Part shown: piece by piece, positions 1 through 9,026 of the stretch
Layout: each line of letters opens with the position of its first letter
Numbering within the stretch: the first letter of the stretch is position 1
Source of the DNA: an uncultured Christensenellaceae bacterium
GTDB taxonomy: Bacteria; Bacillota; Clostridia; Christensenellales; Borkfalkiaceae
Assembly (NCBI GenBank): GCA_910589015.1
Contig: CAJUSA010000007.1
Location: 36,986 to 100,985, forward strand
Reading direction: 5' to 3'
Length of the DNA stretch: 64,000 nucleotides
Made by a program: the position numbers and the translations under genes
The notes under the pieces: model-generated
What the model was told of the DNA's origin: nothing
The model's input: the letters and a program-made list of their open reading frames with translations, nothing else
The model's database searches: none

Positions 1-66
1 TCAACATGACAAAAGAGAGTGTGAAATCAACATGACAAAAGAGAGTGTGAAATCAACATGACAAAA
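1..66. repeat. 26-bp direct tandem repeat
   Basis: Two full copies and one partial copy (53-66) of a 26-bp unit starting TCAACATGAC and ending GTGTGAAA. The TCAACATGAC part matches one end of the interspersed element found at 9521-9617, so this looks like a decayed and locally duplicated array of that element. No spacers of unique sequence lie between units, so it is not a CRISPR array. The array may continue beyond the left edge. Confidence 0.85.
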
Positions 67-159
67 TGTCCCGAACCGACATGACAAAAATAAGTTTCGA
101 CAGGATATAAGAATGTTTCGAAAAGGATTAGTATTTGTCATTCCGTACGGGTTATATTT

Positions 160-185
160 GTCATTCTGAGCTTGCCGAAGAATCT
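160..185 (+). repeat. Interspersed 26-bp element, copy A
   Basis: Starts GTCATTCTGAGC and ends CGAAGAATCT. The same ends recur at 2949-2975, 9681-9707 and 36359-36401, and in inverted orientation at 2851-2876 and 9521-9547. It lies 38 nt before the clpB start. No CIRCE element or other clear heat-shock operator was seen in the 223 nt before clpB. Confidence 0.75.
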
Positions 186-223
186 GAACCGCATTTGCAA
201 GAATTAAAACGGGGGTAACTGAA

Positions 224-2797
224 ATGAACGCTGAAAAATTTACGCAAAAATCGTTGCAAGCCGTGCAGAGCGCGCAGAACGTTGCGCTCGAATACGGCAA
301 CGCCGAAATCACGACGCTGCATTTCGCGTACGCGCTTTCGGAAAAAGACGGGCTCAATTACCGCATTCTGCGCCGCGCGGGCGTCGACGCGGACGGGCTG
401 TGCCGCGCGCTCAAAGAGGAAATCGAACGCATTCCGCGCGTATCGGGCGGCGGGCAGTGCTATCCCACGCAAGCGTTCCAGCGCACGCTTACCGAGGCGG
501 AAAAACTCGCCGACGGCATGAAAGACGACTATATTTCCGTCGAACATCTCTTTTTGTGCCTGTTCGATAATTTTGAGCGCGGCTTGAAGGAAGTGTTTGT
601 GCGGTTCGGGCTGGACAAAGATGCCTTCTTAAAGGGCATGAAAGAGGTGCGCGGTAATCAGAACGTCAAGAGCGACAATCCCGAAGATACCTACGAAGCG
701 CTCGAAAAATACGGCGTCGATCTCACGAAACGGGCGCGTGCGCACAAATTAGAGCCCGTTATCGGCAGAGACGAGGAAATCCGCAACGTCGTGCGCATTC
801 TCTCGCGCAAAACCAAGAACAATCCCGTGCTCATCGGCGAGCCCGGCGTGGGCAAAACGGCGATCGCCGAAGGGCTTGCGCAGCGCATCGTCAAGGGTGA
901 CGTACCCGAGGGATTGAAGAATAAAACGCTCTTTTCCTTAGACATGGGTGCCCTGATCGCGGGCGCGAAGTACCGCGGCGAATTTGAAGAACGCCTCAAA
1001 GCCGTGCTCGAAGAGGTCACAAAATCGGAAGGGCGCATTCTCTTGTTTATCGACGAGCTGCACACCGTCGTCGGCGCGGGCAAAACCGAGGGCGCCATGG
1101 ATGCGGGCAACCTCTTAAAACCGCTTTTGGCGCGCGGCGAGCTGCACTGTATCGGCGCGACCACGCTCGACGAATACCGGAAATATATCGAAAAAGACGC
1201 CGCGCTCGAACGCCGTTTCCAGACGGTGCTCGTGGGTGAGCCGACGGTCGAAGATACCGTTTCGATTTTGCGCGGGCTTAAAGAGCGGTTCGAAATTTTC
1301 CACGGCGTGCGTATTCACGACGATGCGATCGTGGCGGCGGCGACCCTTTCCAACCGTTATATTACCGACCGCTATCTGCCCGATAAGGCGATCGATCTCG
1401 TTGATGAGGCGGCGGCGATGATCCGCACCGAAATCGATTCGATGCCGTCGGATATGGACGCACTCAACCGCAGGATCATTCAGTTGCAGGTCGAAGAGAG
1501 GGCTTTGCAGAACGAAAAAGACAACCTTTCGGAAGCGCGTCTTGCCGATCTGCGCAAAGAGCTTGCCGATCTGAAAGAAAAATTTGATACGCTCAAAGCC
1601 AAATTAGACGACGAGAAGAGCGCGATCCGCGCCGAAAAAGATCTCAAAGAAAAGATCGACACGATCAAGGGCGAAATCGAGGCGGCGACGGCGAAGGGGG
1701 ATTTCGAACAGGTTTCGCGCTTAAAATACGGCGACCTTGCGGCGGCGGAAAAACAGCTCGAAGAGGCGAAAAAGAGCGTGAGCGGACGCACCGACGCGCT
1801 CTTGCAGGACGAAGTGACGGAAGAGGAAATCGCGCGGATCGTCGCGCGCTGGACGGGGATCCCCGTCGCCAAACTCAAAGAGGGCGAGCGCGAAAAGATC
1901 TTGCACCTCGACGACGATCTGCATAAACGCGTCATCGGGCAGAATGAGGCGGTTACCAAGGTTTCGGAAGCCATTTTGCGCGCGCGGGCGGGGATATCCG
2001 ATCCCAACCGTCCCATCGGTTCGTTCTTGTTTTTAGGGCCGACGGGCGTGGGGAAAACCGAACTTGCCAAATCGCTTGCCGAGAACCTGTTCGACGACGA
2101 AAAGAACATCGTCCGCATCGATATGTCGGAATATATGGAAAAGTTTTCGGTATCCCGCCTTGTCGGCGCGCCTCCGGGATACGTCGGCTACGAAGAGGGC
2201 GGCGCGCTCACCGAAGCGGTGCGCCGCAAGCCCTATTCGATCGTGCTGTTCGACGAAATCGAAAAAGCCCACCCCGACGTGTTCAACGTGCTGTTGCAGA
2301 TCCTCGACGACGGCAGAGTGACCGATTCGCAGGGGCGCACGGTCGATTTCAAAAATACCGTCATCATTCTCACGTCGAATCTGGGTTCGCAGGAAATTAT
2401 GGAAGGCATCGAGGACGGTGAAATTTCCGACCGCGCCAAAGCGCAGGTAAACGAGCTGTTAAAACGCAGTTTCCGCCCCGAATTTTTGAACCGTCTTGAC
2501 GAAATCGTCTTTTTCAAACCGCTTACGCGCAACGATATCGACGGCATCGTGCAAATTCTGCTCGGACGCTTGAAAGCGCGGTTGCAGGCGGAACACCTTG
2601 CCTTAGAGGTCACGCCGCGCGCCGTCGCGTATATCGCCGATAACGGTTACGATCAGGTGTTCGGGGCGCGCCCGTTGAAGCGGTATCTGCAAACCAACCT
2701 CGAAACGCCCATCGCGCGTTATATCGTCAAAGAAAACCCCAAAGCGGGAACAGTGTTAAAGGTCGATCTTGCCGACGGAAAGATTGTTTTGATTTGA
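224..2797 (+). CDS. clpB: ATP-dependent disaggregase ClpB
   Basis: An 857-residue Hsp100 ATPase that, with DnaK, pulls polypeptides out of cytosolic aggregates. Residues 1-150 form the double Clp N-domain. NBD1 has Walker A GEPGVGKT at about 205-212 and the Walker B region LLFIDELH. A long Lys/Glu-rich coiled-coil middle domain spans about 410-525. NBD2 has Walker A GPTGVGKT at about 605-612 and sensor-2 GARPLKR near the end. The length equals the usual ClpB length, and the long middle domain separates it from ClpC (about 810 residues, short middle domain). The start ATG follows a weak GGGGG-containing Shine-Dalgarno region. It is a single gene closed by a terminator. No CtsR or HrcA site was seen. 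Confidence 0.97.
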   Translation: MNAEKFTQKSLQAVQSAQNVALEYGNAEITTLHFAYALSEKDGLNYRILRRAGVDADGLCRALKEEIERIPRVSGGGQCYPTQAFQRTLTEAEKLADGMKDDYISVEHLFLCLFDNFERGLKEVFVRFGLDKDAFLKGMKEVRGNQNVKSDNPEDTYEALEKYGVDLTKRARAHKLEPVIGRDEEIRNVVRILSRKTKNNPVLIGEPGVGKTAIAEGLAQRIVKGDVPEGLKNKTLFSLDMGALIAGAKYRGEFEERLKAVLEEVTKSEGRILLFIDELHTVVGAGKTEGAMDAGNLLKPLLARGELHCIGATTLDEYRKYIEKDAALERRFQTVLVGEPTVEDTVSILRGLKERFEIFHGVRIHDDAIVAAATLSNRYITDRYLPDKAIDLVDEAAAMIRTEIDSMPSDMDALNRRIIQLQVEERALQNEKDNLSEARLADLRKELADLKEKFDTLKAKLDDEKSAIRAEKDLKEKIDTIKGEIEAATAKGDFEQVSRLKYGDLAAAEKQLEEAKKSVSGRTDALLQDEVTEEEIARIVARWTGIPVAKLKEGEREKILHLDDDLHKRVIGQNEAVTKVSEAILRARAGISDPNRPIGSFLFLGPTGVGKTELAKSLAENLFDDEKNIVRIDMSEYMEKFSVSRLVGAPPGYVGYEEGGALTEAVRRKPYSIVLFDEIEKAHPDVFNVLLQILDDGRVTDSQGRTVDFKNTVIILTSNLGSQEIMEGIEDGEISDRAKAQVNELLKRSFRPEFLNRLDEIVFFKPLTRNDIDGIVQILLGRLKARLQAEHLALEVTPRAVAYIADNGYDQVFGARPLKRYLQTNLETPIARYIVKENPKAGTVLKVDLADGKIVLI

Positions 2798-2805
2798 TTT
2801 TTATA

Positions 2806-2840
2806 ATCTTCTCTTTTGCAAGAGAGGATTTTTTTTTTTT
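2806..2840 (+). terminator. Rho-independent terminator of clpB
   Basis: Short hairpin with CTCTT pairing to AAGAG across a TTGC loop, extended by imperfect pairs, followed by 12 T. It begins about 9 nt after the clpB stop. Confidence 0.85.
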
Positions 2841-2850
2841 TCATGATATG

Positions 2851-2975
2851 AGATTCCTCGGCAAGCTCGGAATGACATGGGGCTCGGAATGACGGCGTTG
2901 TGTTCGGAATGACGGCGTTGTGTTTGGAATGACGGGGTGCAGGGTGCTGTCATTCTGAGCGAAGTCGAAGAATCT
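2851..2975. repeat. Cluster of interspersed elements and a 20-bp tandem repeat
   Basis: An inverted-orientation element copy (2851-2876, AGATTCCTCGG to GGAATGAC) and a forward copy (2949-2975, GTCATTCTGAGC to GAAGAATCT) flank a 20-bp tandem repeat. The tandem unit is CGGAATGACGGCGTTGTGTT at 2885-2904 and 2905-2924, with a degenerate third unit. Each unit contains GGAATGAC, one end of the element, so the tandem part probably grew from an element end. With the terminator this accounts for nearly all of the clpB-lemA gap. Confidence 0.8.
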
Positions 2976-2998
2976 TCACGGAATTTTCACGCAAACGG

Positions 2999-3027
2999 TT
3001 GAAATAGCGCGAAAAGTGTTATATAAT
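2999..3027 (+). promoter_or_regulatory. Sigma-A promoter of lemA operon
   Basis: TTGAAA (2999-3004), 17-nt spacer, TATAAT (3022-3027), about 30 nt before the lemA start, which has GGAGG at 3047-3051. Confidence 0.85.
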
Positions 3028-3056
3028 ATATGTAAACAATCAACTCGGAGGAAATT

Positions 3057-3650
3057 ATGCTAAACACACTTTTGCTCGGTACGGGCGCGATCGTCGGCAT
3101 TGTCGTCGGTGCGGTTGCATTTCTGTTGCTGATTTTTGCCATTTGGTGGATCTGCGCGCGCAACAAACTTATGCGTCTTACGACGGCGGTGGACGAAGCC
3201 TGGTCGACGATCGACATCTTTTTGAAAAAGCGCTACGACCTCATTCCCAACCTTGTGGAAACGGTAAAGGGGTATGCAAAGCACGAGAGCGAAACGATGT
3301 CTGCCGTCATCAAAGCGCGTCAGGTTGCGATCGTTGCAACGGGCAACGATAAAATCGAGGCGGAAAAGGCGCTCACCGCGTCGCTCAACCGTTTCCTCAC
3401 CGCTACGCGCGAAGATTATCCCGATCTCAAAGCCAACGCAAACTTCATGTCGTTGCAAAATCAGCTCACCGATATCGAAGGCGAAATCGAGCGCAGCCGC
3501 CGTTACTTCAACGGCACGGTCAAGGAATACAATACTTATCTCGTGCTCTTCCCTTCGTGCATCGTGGCGCGCAAAATGAAACTCGAAAAACGCAACTTCT
3601 TCGAACTCGATTCCATCGAAGAACGCAAAAACGTCAAGGTATCTTTCTGA
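3057..3650 (+). CDS. lemA: LemA family protein
   Basis: A 197-residue membrane-anchored coiled-coil protein of the LemA family, whose biochemical role is not established. One N-terminal membrane helix (about residues 8-31) is followed by the conserved helical-bundle sequence with VDEAWSTIDIFLKKRYDLIPNLVETVKGYAKHE split over residues 40-75, the most recognisable LemA block. The start ATG is 6 nt after GGAGG. It is followed 7 nt later by a DUF2207 protein; this pairing is common in Firmicutes and implies that the two act together at the membrane. Confidence 0.93.
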   Translation: MLNTLLLGTGAIVGIVVGAVAFLLLIFAIWWICARNKLMRLTTAVDEAWSTIDIFLKKRYDLIPNLVETVKGYAKHESETMSAVIKARQVAIVATGNDKIEAEKALTASLNRFLTATREDYPDLKANANFMSLQNQLTDIEGEIERSRRYFNGTVKEYNTYLVLFPSCIVARKMKLEKRNFFELDSIEERKNVKVSF

Positions 3651-3657
3651 GGATAAT

Positions 3658-5583
3658 ATGAAAAAGGCTTTTAAGCTGAAAGCGGGGCTTGCCGCATTGT
3701 TTGCGGCAGTCCTTGTCTTTGCGCTGTGGGCGGGATTTTCGATCCCGCCCGTTTCGGCATCCGCCGAAACCTACGGCGGCGCGTATGATTACACGATTGC
3801 GGAATTCCGCTACGAGGCGGAAATTTCCGACGATCGCGTCGTGTCGGTCAAAGAGATCATCACGGCGACGTTTACGGGATACGAGAGCCACGGTATCATT
3901 CGCGACTTTCCGCTCGGCGGCGGCATGCGTTATAAAAACGTCAAAGCAACGTGCGATCATGCCGATTTTGCGCCTTATTTCGAAAACGAGGACGGATTTT
4001 TAAGTTATTATCTGCGCGGCGAAGGGCTTGTCCGCGGACAGACGCGCACCTATACAATCACTTACGATCTGCTGTGTCCCGCACTCAAAGAAGAGGGGTA
4101 TTTCCCGCTCGACGCGCTCGGGTTCGGCTGGCAGACGGATATTTTGCGGTATTCCGCTCAAATCACCGTTCCCGACGGTCTGAACGCTTACAAGGTCTAT
4201 TCGGGCGGCAGGAAAACCGAACAAAACGAATACAATATTACGGTCGTAAAGGAAGGAAACGTGTTGACGTTTTCCGCCGAGGGGCTGATGCAACGCTATT
4301 CCGACGGAAGCGGCAATCGCGTCGCGCCCGGCATCACGCTCGATCTTCAATTTCAGGCTGGCGTGCTGAAAGGCAACTTCGATTGGTCGTTGCTCTGGGC
4401 TGTGGCGCTCGGCGCCGTTGCGCTGTTGCTTGCCGTAGCAATCAAACTGTTTTGTTGCCGACAGCCCGCGCTCGTGAAAACCGTCAACATTTCCGCGCCC
4501 GATAAGATGGATCCGCTCTTGATGGGCAAGCTGATCGACAACAAGGTCGACAGCGAAGATTTGGGTTCGCTGGTGTTCTGGCTGGCGGCGGAAGGATATC
4601 TCACCATCGATTTTTCGGAAGACAAGGATAATCCCACGCTTTACAAGAGCGAGAAACCGCTTGCGAAAAACGTGCCGAAACACGTTTCCGCTTTTTATAA
4701 AGGGCTGTTTCACAAACGGGAAAGCGTGAAGATCTCTTCGCTCACGAATTCGTTTTATACAACCAGTCAGTCGGTGAAAGTACTTGTCGACGCCGAGGGC
4801 GCGCATATGTACAACAAGCGCAAGTGCGGCGGGTTTACGGCGCTGTGCGGTCTGCTCGTTCTCTTGCTGCTCGGCGGATTTTCCTTTCTCTATCCGTTTT
4901 TCTTCGTCGGGATCGGCTATTTCTATATCGTCATGCTCGTCGGCAGTCTTGTGTCGTATGCCGTTGCGGCGCTCGGCGTGAGCGTCGCCGTGCAGCGTTC
5001 GTTCAAATGGAATAAACCGACTACGGCGCTCTGCGCGGGGGCGGGCGTGCTCGGCGGGCTCGCGCTCGGGCTGTTCTTCACGTTGTTTGATTGCGCCGCC
5101 TTCGGATTTATCACCAAATTTTTCATCGTGTTGTTTTCCGTTGCGACGGGCGCGGTGAGCGGAACCTTCCTCACGCGTACGAAGGAATACAGCGCGCAAC
5201 TCGGCGAGATTCTCGGTTTCCGCGAATTTATCCGTGTGGCGGAAAAAGACCGCATTACGTTTATGCTCAAAGAGCAACCCGAACTCTATTACCGTATCCT
5301 GCCGTATGCGCAGGTGCTCGGCGTTACGAAGGAATGGGCGGATAAGTTCGAAGGGCTCGATATGCCCGCGCCTTCTTACATGAACTATTCGGCGGGCGAC
5401 GTGATAGTAAGCTGTATGATGTGGAATACGCTTTCGCGCGGGTTCTCGCGTTCGTTCGCGCATGCCGCCGTGTCGCGTCCTTCGTCCTCGGGCGGAAAGT
5501 CGGGCGGATTCGGCAGAGGATTCGGCGGCGGAGGCGGATTCGGCGGAGGCGGGTTCGGCGGTGGCGGCGGCCGCGGTTGCTAA
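3658..5583 (+). CDS. DUF2207 membrane protein with Gly-rich tail
   Basis: A 641-residue predicted membrane protein of the DUF2207 (YciQ-like) family; its function is unknown. It has a signal peptide (residues 1-36, cut near SASA), an extracytoplasmic beta-rich domain of about 200 residues with the family block GIIRDFPLGGG, a membrane helix at about 244-265, a cytoplasmic stretch, and a bundle of four helices between about 390 and 505. The last 35 residues are almost only Gly and Phe, ending GRGC. This glycine tail is typical of the family. It is co-transcribed with lemA (7-nt gap) from the promoter at 2999-3027. Confidence 0.88.
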   Translation: MKKAFKLKAGLAALFAAVLVFALWAGFSIPPVSASAETYGGAYDYTIAEFRYEAEISDDRVVSVKEIITATFTGYESHGIIRDFPLGGGMRYKNVKATCDHADFAPYFENEDGFLSYYLRGEGLVRGQTRTYTITYDLLCPALKEEGYFPLDALGFGWQTDILRYSAQITVPDGLNAYKVYSGGRKTEQNEYNITVVKEGNVLTFSAEGLMQRYSDGSGNRVAPGITLDLQFQAGVLKGNFDWSLLWAVALGAVALLLAVAIKLFCCRQPALVKTVNISAPDKMDPLLMGKLIDNKVDSEDLGSLVFWLAAEGYLTIDFSEDKDNPTLYKSEKPLAKNVPKHVSAFYKGLFHKRESVKISSLTNSFYTTSQSVKVLVDAEGAHMYNKRKCGGFTALCGLLVLLLLGGFSFLYPFFFVGIGYFYIVMLVGSLVSYAVAALGVSVAVQRSFKWNKPTTALCAGAGVLGGLALGLFFTLFDCAAFGFITKFFIVLFSVATGAVSGTFLTRTKEYSAQLGEILGFREFIRVAEKDRITFMLKEQPELYYRILPYAQVLGVTKEWADKFEGLDMPAPSYMNYSAGDVIVSCMMWNTLSRGFSRSFAHAAVSRPSSSGGKSGGFGRGFGGGGGFGGGGFGGGGGRGC

Positions 5584-5600
5584 ACGCAAAGGGGGATAAG

Positions 5601-7064
5601 GTGAATAAAAAATACGTCATCGCGCTCGACGCGGGCACCACGAGCGTGCGCGCGTTCGTGTACGATACCGAAAAAAAACTCTTTGTGCACGGCGCGCAGC
5701 AAGAGGTATCGCAGAGTTTTCCGCAAAGCGGCTGGGTAGAACAGGACGCCAACGAAATTTATTATAAAGCCGCCTATGTGCTCAACGACTGCATTTCGTA
5801 TGCAGGCGCCCAAAACGTGGCGGGGATCGGCATCGCCAACCAGCGCGAAACCGTCGTGCTGTGGGATAAAACGACGGGTGAGCCCGCCGCGCCCGCCGTC
5901 GTTTGGCAGTGTCGCCGCACAAGCGCGTTCTGCGCCGCGATCGAACGGGACGTGCGCGAGAAAATCACATCGGTTACGGGGCTGGTGCCCGACGCGTACT
6001 TTTCGGCAAGTAAGATCAAATGGCTGCTCGATCATTGCGAACATCCGCGCCGTTTGCTCAAACAGGGCAGGCTTTGCGCGGGCACGGTCGATAGTTACCT
6101 GTTATATAAATTCACGGGCGAATTTGCGACCGATTACACCAACGCATCGCGCACCATGCTCTTCGATATCCGCAAATTGTGTTGGGATAACGATCTTTGC
6201 GATTATTTTTCGGTTTCCCCCGATATACTGCCGCAACCCAAACCCTGCGACGCGCGGTTCGGCGTCCTGAAAACGAGCGGCGCCGATCTTCCCGTTGCGG
6301 GCGTGCTGGGCGATCAGCAGGCGGCGCTGTTCGGACAAGCCTGTCTGCATGCAGGCGAGGGGAAAATTACTTACGGAACGGGTTTGTTTCTGCTCTTTCA
6401 TACGGGGGATCGGTGCGTCCGCCCGCAAGGGGGCTTGCTCTCGACGATCGGTTGCGCCGTCAACGGAAAGGTATCTTACGCGCTCGAAGGCAGTGCGTTT
6501 AACGCCGGTTCGTGCGTGCAGTGGCTGCGCGACGGGCTGGGGTTTTTCGAATCGAGCGCCGAGAGCGAACGGCTTGCGCGTAGCGTGGAAAACAGCGGCG
6601 GCGTGTATTTCGTTCCCGCGTTCACAGGGTTGGGTGCCCCGCACTGGGATGCGGACGCGCGCGCCCTGTTCTGCGGGATCACGCGCGGCACGACGCGCGC
6701 GCACATGACGCGCGCTGTGTTGGAAAGCATCGCGTTCAGCGCAAAGGAACTTGCCGATTGCATGGAACGCGACAGCGGATTATGCCTTGCCTGCGTGCGG
6801 TGCGACGGCGGTGCGTCCGCAAACGATTTTTTAATGCAGTTTCAGTCCGACGTGTTAGGGGCGGCGGTCGACCGTCCCGTTCTGCGCGAGAGCACGGCGC
6901 TCGGCGCGGCGTATGCCTGCGCCCTGTCGCTGGGGCTTGCCGACGAAGAGGGGATTGCGGCGCGGCGTGTTTCCGAACGCGTGTTCAAGCCCTCGCCCGA
7001 CCGCGAACGCTATGCCGCCCTGTATCGGGAATACAAGAAAGCCGTGGCGCGCGCGTTAAACTGA
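5601..7064 (+). CDS. glpK: Glycerol kinase
   Basis: Phosphorylates glycerol to sn-glycerol 3-phosphate in the cytosol with ATP. The 487-residue FGGY-family protein starts IALDAGTTS (phosphate loop) and has GDQQAALFGQ, TYGTG, the GlpK-specific FTGLGAPHWDADARA block and RCDGGASANDFLMQFQSD at the C-terminal ATP site. I chose GTG at 5601 because GGGGGATAAG precedes it and the kinase fold begins there; the open frame continues upstream to 5421 but that part overlaps the DUF2207 gene. It is 17 nt after that gene, so it may be in the lemA transcript. No glpF or glpD neighbour is present. Confidence 0.95.
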   Translation: MNKKYVIALDAGTTSVRAFVYDTEKKLFVHGAQQEVSQSFPQSGWVEQDANEIYYKAAYVLNDCISYAGAQNVAGIGIANQRETVVLWDKTTGEPAAPAVVWQCRRTSAFCAAIERDVREKITSVTGLVPDAYFSASKIKWLLDHCEHPRRLLKQGRLCAGTVDSYLLYKFTGEFATDYTNASRTMLFDIRKLCWDNDLCDYFSVSPDILPQPKPCDARFGVLKTSGADLPVAGVLGDQQAALFGQACLHAGEGKITYGTGLFLLFHTGDRCVRPQGGLLSTIGCAVNGKVSYALEGSAFNAGSCVQWLRDGLGFFESSAESERLARSVENSGGVYFVPAFTGLGAPHWDADARALFCGITRGTTRAHMTRAVLESIAFSAKELADCMERDSGLCLACVRCDGGASANDFLMQFQSDVLGAAVDRPVLRESTALGAAYACALSLGLADEEGIAARRVSERVFKPSPDRERYAALYREYKKAVARALN

Positions 7065-7065
7065 T

Positions 7066-7821
7066 TTAAGCGTATCCGACGGCGCGCACGAGCACGGCGG
7101 TGATCATGAGCGACGCGCCCGTTACGAGGTAGTAAACGGGAAAGAGTACAAAAAGACTCATTACGAGCAGGAACAGTCCGCCCGCAAAAAACGGGCGGGC
7201 GTTCTTTTTGGAAAACGCGGCGCGGAACTTGGTTTTCACCGTTTTGCGGGGGATTTCCGAACAGATGAGTTTTTCGGGATAGGTATTTGTTCTTTTGAGC
7301 AGGGAAAAGACTTCATCTCCCCGCAAAGCGGACTTCCCGAACGAGAGCAGTAACTTTTCCGCCTCGGCGGTCAGGGCGTTGCAGGCGATGCAAAAGGGCT
7401 GTTCGCCGTATTCGCGCAGAAGAAGCGCCGCAGCGTCGGCGGATACCGGTTCAAGACAGAAGAGGGGGATGAGGGGCGCGCCGTCCGCCGTCAGGGCGTC
7501 GCCTTGCAGTGAGGCGTCTTTTCCGTCGGCAAGGCATGCCTGCAACAGCAACGCACGCACGCGTTCGGATTTTTCGAGTGCGAGGTGCAGCATGAGCGCG
7601 TCCTTTTCGGCGCGTTCCTTTTTTGTGACCGTGCGGCGGCGGTGCGAAAGGTATCCGGCCAAAAAGCAGAGCGCGGCGGCGGCAAGCGCGAAGAGCAGAG
7701 CGCAGAACACGCTCAGGATCAGGGGCACGCGGAAATAGCGCATGATCCCCAAACTTAAAAAGCCCGCGGCAAGCGCATAAAAACAGGTATCGAGTATCAA
7801 AGGCAAATCAAATCTTTTCAC
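7066..7821 (-). CDS. Four-helix membrane protein, unknown function
   Basis: A 251-residue protein with two N-terminal membrane helices (about 8-29 and 33-57), a basic loop HRRRTVTKK, a soluble central region (about 70-205) and two C-terminal helices (about 210-231 and 233-248). The central region ends with a Lys/Arg-rich stretch next to the membrane. I do not recognise the family; the alpha/beta-looking middle could be a nuclease-like or nucleotide-binding fold, but no catalytic motif is visible. The start is GTG with no clear Shine-Dalgarno. It converges on glpK with one base between the stops, and diverges from nadD. Confidence 0.7.
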   Translation of the reverse strand: MKRFDLPLILDTCFYALAAGFLSLGIMRYFRVPLILSVFCALLFALAAAALCFLAGYLSHRRRTVTKKERAEKDALMLHLALEKSERVRALLLQACLADGKDASLQGDALTADGAPLIPLFCLEPVSADAAALLLREYGEQPFCIACNALTAEAEKLLLSFGKSALRGDEVFSLLKRTNTYPEKLICSEIPRKTVKTKFRAAFSKKNARPFFAGGLFLLVMSLFVLFPVYYLVTGASLMITAVLVRAVGYA

Positions 7822-7857
7822 AGATCATATTTTTGACGTGTAAAGCGCAAATTAAAC

Positions 7858-7886
7858 TTGCAAAGCGGGAAAAAATATATTATAAT
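7858..7886 (+). promoter_or_regulatory. Sigma-A promoter of nadD-yqeK
   Basis: TTGCAA (7858-7863), 17 nt, TATAAT (7881-7886). The start codon is only 13 nt after the -10 box, so the predicted 5' leader is about 5-6 nt. Confidence 0.8.
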
Positions 7887-7898
7887 GAATGGGTTATC

Positions 7899-9020
7899 AT
7901 GAAGATCGCTATTTTCGGCGGATCGTTCGATCCCGTACACAACGAACATGTTGCGGCGGTGCGCGCCGCGGCGGAAAGTCTGGCGCTCGACAAGGTTTTT
8001 GTCGTGCCGTCGCATCTTGCGCCGCACAAGCACGGCGGGGCGTATGCGAACGGCGCGGCGCGCTTTGAAATGTGTCGCCTTGCGTTTTCTTCTTTGCCGT
8101 ACGTCGAAGTCGACGGCTGCGAACTTGCGAGCGGGGGAACGAGTTACACCTATCTTACCTGCCGCGTCTTTGCGGCGCGCTATCCCGATGCCGAGCGGTA
8201 TTTCCTTGTCGGCGCCGATATGCTCGGGGATTTTTTCAGCTGGAAAAATCCCGACGATATTCTTTCGTGCGCGACGCTTGCCGCCTTCTCGAGGGGGGCG
8301 GAAGGGGTATCCGCCTTACACGGTGCTTTCCGCGCGCGCTTTCAAAAAGATTATATCGAAATTCCCTTTTGCGGCGAACGCGTTTCCTCTACCGATCTGC
8401 GCGTGTTGCTTGCGTTCGGCAAAGAGCCGCCCGCCCTCGATAAAGGGGTTTACGATTATATCAAAGAGCACAAGCTGTATTCTAATTGCGCAATCGCGCC
8501 CGCGCTGGCGCTCGAAAAGAGCGAGCGGCGCGAACACAGTTTGCGTGTTGCGCTCATGGCGGCGCGCCGTGCGCGCAGTCTGCATCTTGCGGAAGAGAAG
8601 GTCATTCTTGCCTGCGCGTTGCACGACTGCGGAAAATACGTTCCGCTTACCTCGCCGCTGCTCAAAGAGTTTACGCCGCCCGAAAACGTGCCTGCGCCCG
8701 TTCTGCATCAGTATACGGGGGCGTATCTTGCGGAAAAAGTATTCGGTATAACCGATTCCGACGTGCTTAACGCCATTGCGTTTCATACGAGCGGAAGGGC
8801 GAATATGACCGATTTGGAAAAGCTCGTATTCCTTGCCGACATGCTCGAAGAGGGACGTTCGTTTCCCGAAGTCGAACGGCTGCGTACGTTGTTTTACGAG
8901 GATTTGCATGCCTGTTTCAAGGCGGCGCTCGCCCATCAGATCGCTTATCTTGAAAAAAGCGGCGCGTCTGTCTATCCGCTAACCAACGAAGCGTATGAAT
9001 GGGTAAAAATGCAAAATTAG
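7899..9020 (+). CDS. nadD-yqeK: Fused NadD / YqeK (NaMN adenylyltransferase + HD hydrolase)
   Basis: A 373-residue fusion. Residues 1-190 are NadD, which makes deamido-NAD from nicotinate mononucleotide and ATP: GGSFDPVHNEH at 7-17 is the nucleotidyltransferase HxxH loop and SSTDLR at about 160 closes the site. Residues 200-373 are YqeK, an HD-domain symmetrical diadenosine tetraphosphate hydrolase: ALHDCGKY carries the HD pair, and HQYTG, FHTSG and LADMLEEGR are YqeK blocks. In most Firmicutes these are two adjacent genes (nadD, yqeK, rsfS); here the first two are one frame. ATG at 7899 fits the conserved N-terminus. There is no real Shine-Dalgarno, in line with a near-leaderless mRNA. Confidence 0.94.
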   Translation: MKIAIFGGSFDPVHNEHVAAVRAAAESLALDKVFVVPSHLAPHKHGGAYANGAARFEMCRLAFSSLPYVEVDGCELASGGTSYTYLTCRVFAARYPDAERYFLVGADMLGDFFSWKNPDDILSCATLAAFSRGAEGVSALHGAFRARFQKDYIEIPFCGERVSSTDLRVLLAFGKEPPALDKGVYDYIKEHKLYSNCAIAPALALEKSERREHSLRVALMAARRARSLHLAEEKVILACALHDCGKYVPLTSPLLKEFTPPENVPAPVLHQYTGAYLAEKVFGITDSDVLNAIAFHTSGRANMTDLEKLVFLADMLEEGRSFPEVERLRTLFYEDLHACFKAALAHQIAYLEKSGASVYPLTNEAYEWVKMQN

Positions 9021-9026
9021 AACGTG

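Noticed and set aside
1..66. Possible CRISPR array end
   Set aside because: Units are directly adjacent without unique spacers, and the unit is related to a dispersed element; no cas genes in the window.
5421..5600. Longer glycerol kinase starting inside the DUF2207 gene
   Set aside because: The extra residues are Arg-rich out-of-frame translation of the Gly-rich tail; a good Shine-Dalgarno precedes GTG 5601.
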